Positions 59,014 to 64,000 of a stretch of DNA of 64,000 nucleotides are shown here, in pieces. Location of the stretch: NCBI RefSeq assembly GCF_000255295.1, contig NC_017030.1, positions 3,534,001 to 3,598,000 of the forward strand, written 5' to 3'. The number at the start of each line of letters is the position of its first letter. Position 1 is the stretch's first letter. The position numbers and the translations under genes were made by a program. The stretch is from Corallococcus coralloides DSM 2259 (lineage in GTDB: Bacteria > Myxococcota > Myxococcia > Myxococcales > Myxococcaceae). The notes beneath the pieces are model-generated. The model worked only from the letters and a program-made list of their open reading frames with translations, was not told where the DNA came from and did not search any database.

Positions 59014-59955
59014 CTACCGCCGTGGCAATTCGACTTCCTCATCCGTGGGGCCGAGCACCCGCGGTCCTTCCGGCGTCCACACGATGGGGTCGATGCACAT
59101 CCGCCGTGCCGTCTGGCCCACGTCCCACGCGTGGTACACCATCACGTCCTGACCGTCAGGCCCGACGACGACGCTGTTGTGCCCGGGGCCGAGGACGCGA
59201 CCGGGGACCGTGCGCAGCAGCGGCGGCACGCCCTTCGGCTCCGTCCACGGCCCGAGCGGGTGGTCGGCAACGGCATACGCGACGCCGTACGACGGCGTGA
59301 GCCATGAGCCTCCGGAGTAGAAGCACCAGTACCGCCCGTGGCGCTTCACGACGGAGGGCCCCTCCAGCGTGTGCCAGTCGTAGACCTGGCCGTACATCTG
59401 GCGCTGACGCAGGTAGATCTGCCAGTCATCCGACGGCGTGAGGATCGTGCGCGGTCCTCCGCGCAGGGCCGTCATCCCATCGAGCACGTCCACCGCGAGC
59501 ATCGTTCCGACCCGTGCTCCCTCCAGTACATCCCGAGCGTGGAAGAGGTACCAGGTTCCGTCGTCATCCCGGAACGGCGAGGCGTCGATGGCGAACCGCT
59601 CGTTCGGGGTCAGGTTGACGCCCTGGTCCCGGAACGGGCCCGTGGGCGCGTCCGCGACCGCGGCGCGCAGGTGGTGGCCCCGGTCCTCGAACCCCACCGA
59701 GTAATACATCCACCAGCGCCCCTCGTGCTCCGCGACCTCCGGCGCCCAGTAGTCCGTGCCCTGCGCGGGCGGCAGCGGCTCCAGCGCGCCGCCCTCCGAG
59801 GTCCAGTGCACGAGGTCGGGGGAGGTGAGCACCTCGAACGGTCGTCCATCGACGACCCTCCCGGTGCCATAGGCGACGTAGCCACTTCCCGTGCGCAACA
59901 CGAACGGGTCCGCGAAGTAGGTGGGATGAACAGGGTTGCGATAACGGATCGGCAT
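59014..59955 (-). CDS. Glycoside hydrolase family 43
   Basis: A 313-residue GH43 enzyme without signal peptide (start ATG 59955, giving M-P-I-R-Y-R-N-P). The catalytic residues are visible: Asp in F-A-D-P-F-V, Asp in I-D-A-S-P-F, and Glu in L-E-G-P-S-V, plus W-A-P-E-V. It likely cleaves arabinofuranosyl or xylosyl bonds in the cytoplasm. It is divergent from the second GH43 gene. Confidence 0.9.
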   Translation of the reverse strand: MPIRYRNPVHPTYFADPFVLRTGSGYVAYGTGRVVDGRPFEVLTSPDLVHWTSEGGALEPLPPAQGTDYWAPEVAEHEGRWWMYYSVGFEDRGHHLRAAVADAPTGPFRDQGVNLTPNERFAIDASPFRDDDGTWYLFHARDVLEGARVGTMLAVDVLDGMTALRGGPRTILTPSDDWQIYLRQRQMYGQVYDWHTLEGPSVVKRHGRYWCFYSGGSWLTPSYGVAYAVADHPLGPWTEPKGVPPLLRTVPGRVLGPGHNSVVVGPDGQDVMVYHAWDVGQTARRMCIDPIVWTPEGPRVLGPTDEEVELPRR

Positions 59956-60039
59956 GGGGCGGTTGGATATCACGGCGTGGCTCCACGACCGTGGTGACGC
60001 CTGATACCCTCCAGACAAACAGCCTTCAGGAGAACTCCT

Positions 60040-61074
60040 TTGTCCGGCATCGGTAGCACATTGTTCCGCGGCCTCTTCGCCGCGGCCCTGGTCCTGAATG
60101 GCTGTGCCACGAAGAGCGAGACGCCCCCACGGGCCGACGTGTCGTCCTATCCGCCCGTGTTCCGGGCCAACTTCCCGGACCCGTTCATCCTCGAGCACGA
60201 AGGGCGCTATCTGGCCTATGCGACGAATGATGGCGTCAACGTGCAGATGGCGGCCTCCACCGACCTGATGAGCTGGCGACTGCTCATGGAGGAGGGGACG
60301 TCCGGACGGAAGCACGACGCCATGCCGGTCCTGCCCACCTGGGCGCAGGAAGGCTTCACCTGGGCACCCGAGGTGCTGAAGACAGACGCCGGCTACGTGC
60401 TCTATTTCACCGCGCGTCACGCGGCCAGCGGCCTGCAGTGCATTGGCGCCGCGACCAGCCAGGATCCGCTCGGGCCCTTCACGTCGGAGGCCCCGGAGCC
60501 CATCGTCTGCCAGCAGGCGCTCGGCGGCACCATCGACGCGAGCCCCTTCCGGGCTCCGGACGGGCAGCTCTACCTCTACTTCAAGAACGACGGGAACCAC
60601 TCCGCCTTCAACAAGCCGACGGAGCTCTTCGCCCAGCACCTCTCCCCTGACGGACTCCACCTCGTGGGCGAGCCTGTCTCGCTGCTGCGCAATGACAAAC
60701 CCTGGGAGCGGCACGTGGTGGAGGCGCCCACCATGGTGGAGCGGGGCGGCGCCTACGTCCTGTTCTTCTCCGCCGGTGACTATGGCTGGCAGGACTCGGA
60801 GCGGGTGTCGAGCTACGCCATCGGCTACGCCACCTGCGAGGGACCGCTGGGCCCCTGCGTGGATGCGCCCACCAATCCGTTCCTCGCCAGCACGTCCCAG
60901 CCCTGCCTCAGCGGCCCCGGTCATCAGACCGTGTTCCAGGCCGGCGGCAAGGACCTGCTCGCCTTCCACGCCTGGTCGGCGACCCCGTCCTGCGGGCCCG
61001 CGAAGCAGGGCCGCTTCCTGCACCTCGCCGAACTGTCATGGCAGAACGGCGTGCCCCGCCTCGCCCCGCGCTGA
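60040..61074 (+). CDS. GH43 family lipoprotein
   Basis: A 344-residue GH43 lipoprotein (L-N-G-C at residue 22). Start is TTG at 60040 with AGGAG seven bases upstream. Catalytic residues: Asp in N-F-P-D-P-F-I, Asp in I-D-A-S-P-F, Glu in V-E-A-P-T-M. It is a paralogue of the divergent enzyme but exported and lipid-anchored, so it would attack polymer or oligomer outside, while the other finishes products inside. Confidence 0.9.
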   Translation: MSGIGSTLFRGLFAAALVLNGCATKSETPPRADVSSYPPVFRANFPDPFILEHEGRYLAYATNDGVNVQMAASTDLMSWRLLMEEGTSGRKHDAMPVLPTWAQEGFTWAPEVLKTDAGYVLYFTARHAASGLQCIGAATSQDPLGPFTSEAPEPIVCQQALGGTIDASPFRAPDGQLYLYFKNDGNHSAFNKPTELFAQHLSPDGLHLVGEPVSLLRNDKPWERHVVEAPTMVERGGAYVLFFSAGDYGWQDSERVSSYAIGYATCEGPLGPCVDAPTNPFLASTSQPCLSGPGHQTVFQAGGKDLLAFHAWSATPSCGPAKQGRFLHLAELSWQNGVPRLAPR

Positions 61075-61114
61075 GGCTCCGGAATCCGGAAGCCCCAGCT
61101 CGTACCGGTGAGCG

Positions 61115-63970
61115 CTAGATGCGGAAGCGCAGGCCCAGCGCGAAGATGCTCTCCTCGTAGCGCACGTCGCGGGGGTAGGTGTCACCCTCGGGCGTGAACT
61201 GCCGGAAGCTCCGGTAGGGATTGCCGAGGATGTTGGACGCGTCGAACGTGAAGGAGAGGCCGTCCAACGGCTTCGACGTCCAGGGCGCGTAGCTCGCCGA
61301 GAAGTCGAGCCGCGCGACGCCGTCCACGTACTCCCCCGTGAACCCGTCGCCGTCGGGGTTCTGGACGTAGCTGGTGATCCACCGCGAGCGGCGGTTGTAC
61401 GCCAGCCGCGCGGAGAGCCCGTCGCGCTCGTACATGGCGACGAGGTTGTAGGACCACTTGGACACGCCGGGGATGCGGCCCACCTCGCCCAGCGCCAGGT
61501 TGAAGCCCGTGGGGAAGGCCTGCGCGTCGTCCAGGTACGTGACGTTGCCGTAGAGGCCGAAGCCCCTCGCGAAGCCCTCCGGGAGGAAGTCGAAGAAGGT
61601 GCCGACCGACGCCTCGAAGCCCTGGATGCTGCCCTCGCCGCCGTTCACCGGGATGTTCACGCGAACCCGGCCCGCCCCGTAGGTGGGGTCGTCCCGCGTC
61701 ACATCCAGGTTCGTGATGAAGCCCTTGATGTCACGGTGGAACAGGGCGAGTGACGCCATGCCGGTCTGCAGGAAGTAGTACTCCAGCGAGGCGTCGTAGT
61801 TGTTCGAACGCACGGGCTTGAGGTCCGAATTGCCACCACTGCCGGTGATCTGGCAGCCCGGCGGCGGGTTCGGCTCGTTCAGACAGGGCGGGGGAGAGCC
61901 GAGGGTGACGGGGCGCATCTGGTCGAAGCCCGGCCGCGTGCGCGTCTGGTTGGCGGTGAGCCGCAGTTGCAGGCCGGAGATGAGGCGGATGCGCGTGGTG
62001 GCGTTGGGGAGCAGGTCGGTGTAGCTCCCGCTGCCCTTCTGGACGGCACCGCCCACCGCCGTGGTGGAGACCTCGGTGTGCGTGCCCACCACGCGGACGC
62101 CGACGACGCCGTCCACCGGCACGCTGCCGACCTTGAACTCATAGCGGCCCTGCCCGTACCCGGCGTAGGTCTGCTCGCTCGCATCGAAGATGCGCAGCCG
62201 CTCCGGGTCGCCCGGGTTGAAGCCCTGGATGGCGCGCAGCTGCTCCACGTTGTTGCGGATGCTGTCATACGTCGGCACCAGCCACGTGCGCGTCCCCTGG
62301 ACGTCGCCGGCGCCGCGGAAGCCGCCGCGGAACATATGGAGGTCCACCGGCATCTCGGAGAGCGGCGTCCCGGCCGCCAGGCCGCAGGGCGCGCCGGGGT
62401 TGCCGCCGTCATCGTCGGCGCAGTAGCGCTGACCATTCTCCTGGTAGGCGTCGCGCGTCGTGGCCCGGAGTCCGAACTCAATCGTCGGGACGAAGGACAC
62501 GCCCGTCTTCAGGTCGGCGTCCGCGCGGGCCTGCCAGTCGTCGCCCGCCGCGACATAGGACCGGTCGAAGAAGCCGACGTAGCGGTAGTTGGCGGGGTCC
62601 GACAGGTCGAAGTCCCGCACCGCGAACTCCATGCCGCCGGGCCCCCGCGGCACGTCGAAGTTGACGTCGAAGGTGGGGGAGGAGGCGAACTCCTGGTCGA
62701 AGCTGTAGAGCGACAGGTCGAACCGGCTGTTGGTCCTCGCGACATCGGCCACGACGCGCAGCGGCCCCGCTTCGTAGATGCCACCGACGGCGAGCTGGAG
62801 GGTGTCCGTCTCGCGTTTGGTGGCGCCCTGGAACATGAACGGCCGGGCGGCGTTCTCCACCGTCATGCTCTGCGCCTGGTCCGTCGTGCCCGGACGCAGC
62901 GCCACGTTGCTGTAGCGGGCGCCGTCGCCCCACAGCCGCATCTCCAGCTGACGGTCGGAGACGCTGTCGCGGTACCCCTGCCAGAGTCCGTCGACATAGA
63001 ACTCGAGCGCGTCATTCGGCTTCCACTGCACCGAGCCGTTGATGGACGGCCGCTCGCGCTGGCCCCCGCCGTAGAAGAGGCCGACCACGTCCGGAGAGCG
63101 GAACGGCTCGCCCGTGGCGGCGGCCGTGCCGGGATTGATGAAGCCGGTGTTCCAGCGCGCGGAGTCCAGGTAGTTGAGGCGGGTATAGGAGAGATTGACC
63201 AGCGCGCCCAGCTCGCCCGCCCCGGTCTTCCAGCGGTCGGTGATGAGCAGGTTGGCGTTCGGATCCCCCCGGCCGGACTGGTTGGCGTAGGCGCCCCGCA
63301 CGGAGCCGGAGACCTCGAAGCCGTCGAAGTCGAACGGCCGGCGTGAGCGCACGTCGATGAGGCCCGCGAGGCCGCCCTCGACCTGCTTGGCCGTCGTGCT
63401 CTTGTAGACCTCCAGCGCCGCGATGCCGCCTGACGGGAAGTCGGCCAGGGCGACGCTGCGCGTCTCGGCGGTGAAGATTTCACGGCCGTTGTAGGTCGTC
63501 GTGAGGTCGGGCAGGCCGCGCACCAGCACCTGGCCGTTCGCCTCGCCGCGGGCGCGGTCCACCTGGACGCCCGGGATGCGCGCCGCCGTCTCGGAGACAG
63601 TCACGTCCGGCAGCTTGCCGATGTCCTGCGCCACCACCGTGTCGACAATCTGGTCGGAGTTGCGCTTGACGGTCTGCGCCTGCTGCATGCTGCGCTGCAG
63701 GCCGACGACGACGATCTCCTCGCTGAACTCGTCGGCGCCGACGTCGTAGGGCTCGGTGGCTTCGGCGTACGTGCCCGTGTCCGCCTGCGGTGGGGGTGCC
63801 TGCACCACCGTCCCTGCGTCTGGCGCCGTCCCTGCGTCAGGGGCGGACGGCGTGTTCTCCGCGGTCCGCAGGGGCGCATCCGTCTGGGCTGCCCGGGCTC
63901 CAGAGGGGGCGGTGGAAAGCATCACTAGCGCGAGGGAGGTCGGACAAAGAAGAAGCGTCTTCAAGCGCAT
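61115..63970 (-). CDS. TonB-dependent receptor (TIGR01782-like)
   Basis: A 951-residue outer-membrane receptor. The ATG at 63970 is chosen over 63997 because GGAG lies 8 bases before it. It has a signal peptide, a Pro/Ala/Asp linker, a TonB-box region (E-E-I-V-V-V-G), a plug domain (about 90-220, with R-I-P-G-V-Q-V-D-R and V-L-V-R-G-L) and a barrel ending in L-R-F-R-I. The plug resembles the Xanthomonas/Caulobacter type used for plant sugar uptake. It converges with the GH43 lipoprotein, suggesting uptake of arabino- or xylo-oligosaccharides. No SusD is seen. Confidence 0.92.
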   Translation of the reverse strand: MRLKTLLLCPTSLALVMLSTAPSGARAAQTDAPLRTAENTPSAPDAGTAPDAGTVVQAPPPQADTGTYAEATEPYDVGADEFSEEIVVVGLQRSMQQAQTVKRNSDQIVDTVVAQDIGKLPDVTVSETAARIPGVQVDRARGEANGQVLVRGLPDLTTTYNGREIFTAETRSVALADFPSGGIAALEVYKSTTAKQVEGGLAGLIDVRSRRPFDFDGFEVSGSVRGAYANQSGRGDPNANLLITDRWKTGAGELGALVNLSYTRLNYLDSARWNTGFINPGTAAATGEPFRSPDVVGLFYGGGQRERPSINGSVQWKPNDALEFYVDGLWQGYRDSVSDRQLEMRLWGDGARYSNVALRPGTTDQAQSMTVENAARPFMFQGATKRETDTLQLAVGGIYEAGPLRVVADVARTNSRFDLSLYSFDQEFASSPTFDVNFDVPRGPGGMEFAVRDFDLSDPANYRYVGFFDRSYVAAGDDWQARADADLKTGVSFVPTIEFGLRATTRDAYQENGQRYCADDDGGNPGAPCGLAAGTPLSEMPVDLHMFRGGFRGAGDVQGTRTWLVPTYDSIRNNVEQLRAIQGFNPGDPERLRIFDASEQTYAGYGQGRYEFKVGSVPVDGVVGVRVVGTHTEVSTTAVGGAVQKGSGSYTDLLPNATTRIRLISGLQLRLTANQTRTRPGFDQMRPVTLGSPPPCLNEPNPPPGCQITGSGGNSDLKPVRSNNYDASLEYYFLQTGMASLALFHRDIKGFITNLDVTRDDPTYGAGRVRVNIPVNGGEGSIQGFEASVGTFFDFLPEGFARGFGLYGNVTYLDDAQAFPTGFNLALGEVGRIPGVSKWSYNLVAMYERDGLSARLAYNRRSRWITSYVQNPDGDGFTGEYVDGVARLDFSASYAPWTSKPLDGLSFTFDASNILGNPYRSFRQFTPEGDTYPRDVRYEESIFALGLRFRI

Positions 63971-64000
63971 CCAGTGCACTCCTAAAATTTCATGCATTCC

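Noticed and set aside
59956-61023. Long N-terminal extension of the GH43 gene on the minus strand
   Set aside because: It covers the divergent GH43 gene in antisense and has shadow composition; the family start is at 59955.

Overview
The window looks like a chromosomal segment from a fruiting-type myxobacterium (Myxococcota; Myxococcus, Corallococcus or a relative). The basis is very GC-rich coding DNA with GTG and TTG starts, DUF1552/DUF1592 pairs, DUF4215/EGF/LamG surface proteins, RCC1 and DNRLRE lipoproteins, a GerW-type sporulation protein and many lipoprotein signal peptides. The exact species is inference.

Bases 1-19507 hold one long, tightly packed minus-strand operon encoding a phage-tail-like contractile injection system of the eCIS/PVC type. 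In transcription order it has a DUF4255 (Pvc16-like) protein, an unknown protein, a sheath, a tube, a second very long sheath, a second tube, a LysM CIS-tube (Afp7-like) protein, a small Afp6/DUF5908-like protein, a split hub and spike (gpD, gpV), an unknown protein with a hydrophobic tail, gp25, baseplate J (Afp11-like), a tail-I (Afp12-like) protein fused to a propeller, and two related fibre-like proteins. One of the two carries a collagen-like stretch and the other runs off the left edge. No capsid, portal or terminase gene and no T6SS membrane-complex gene is present. The AAA+ ATPase, tape measure and PAAR tip are not in view.

Bases 19508-30050 look like an accessory or junction zone. 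They hold a repeat-rich metzincin-motif protein that is a possible eCIS cargo, an intact IS630-family element sitting exactly on a lipoprotein stop codon, a frameshifted DUF4386 remnant beside its likely Crp/Fnr partner, a PDZ membrane protein, GerW, a BASS transporter, an arylsulfatase with MgtC, and a 3' tRNA fragment. HrpA helicase follows (30052-33762), then small secreted, lipoprotein or broken genes to 37.6 kb.

Bases 37687-42998 form a minus-strand group: a secreted PHB-depolymerase-type esterase, an alpha/beta-hydrolase lipoprotein, an outer-membrane barrel and a lipoprotein. Bases 43423-45981 are a DNRLRE/propeller protein split by one in-frame TGA. Bases 46003-52548 are the DUF1592-DUF1552 pair, an outer-membrane-like protein and an ECF sigma/FecR/lipoprotein operon. 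Two copies of the same ECF-type promoter pattern (GGAAAG, 16 nt, CGTA) tie the sigma factor to itself and to the DUF1592-DUF1552 pair.

The right end holds a cytokinin-dehydrogenase-like flavoprotein, a DUF4215/EGF/LamG lipoprotein, a repeat protein, a PlsC acyltransferase, a two-blade RCC1 lipoprotein, two divergent GH43 glycosidases and a TonB-dependent receptor. The last three suggest a small arabinan/xylan-type foraging unit.
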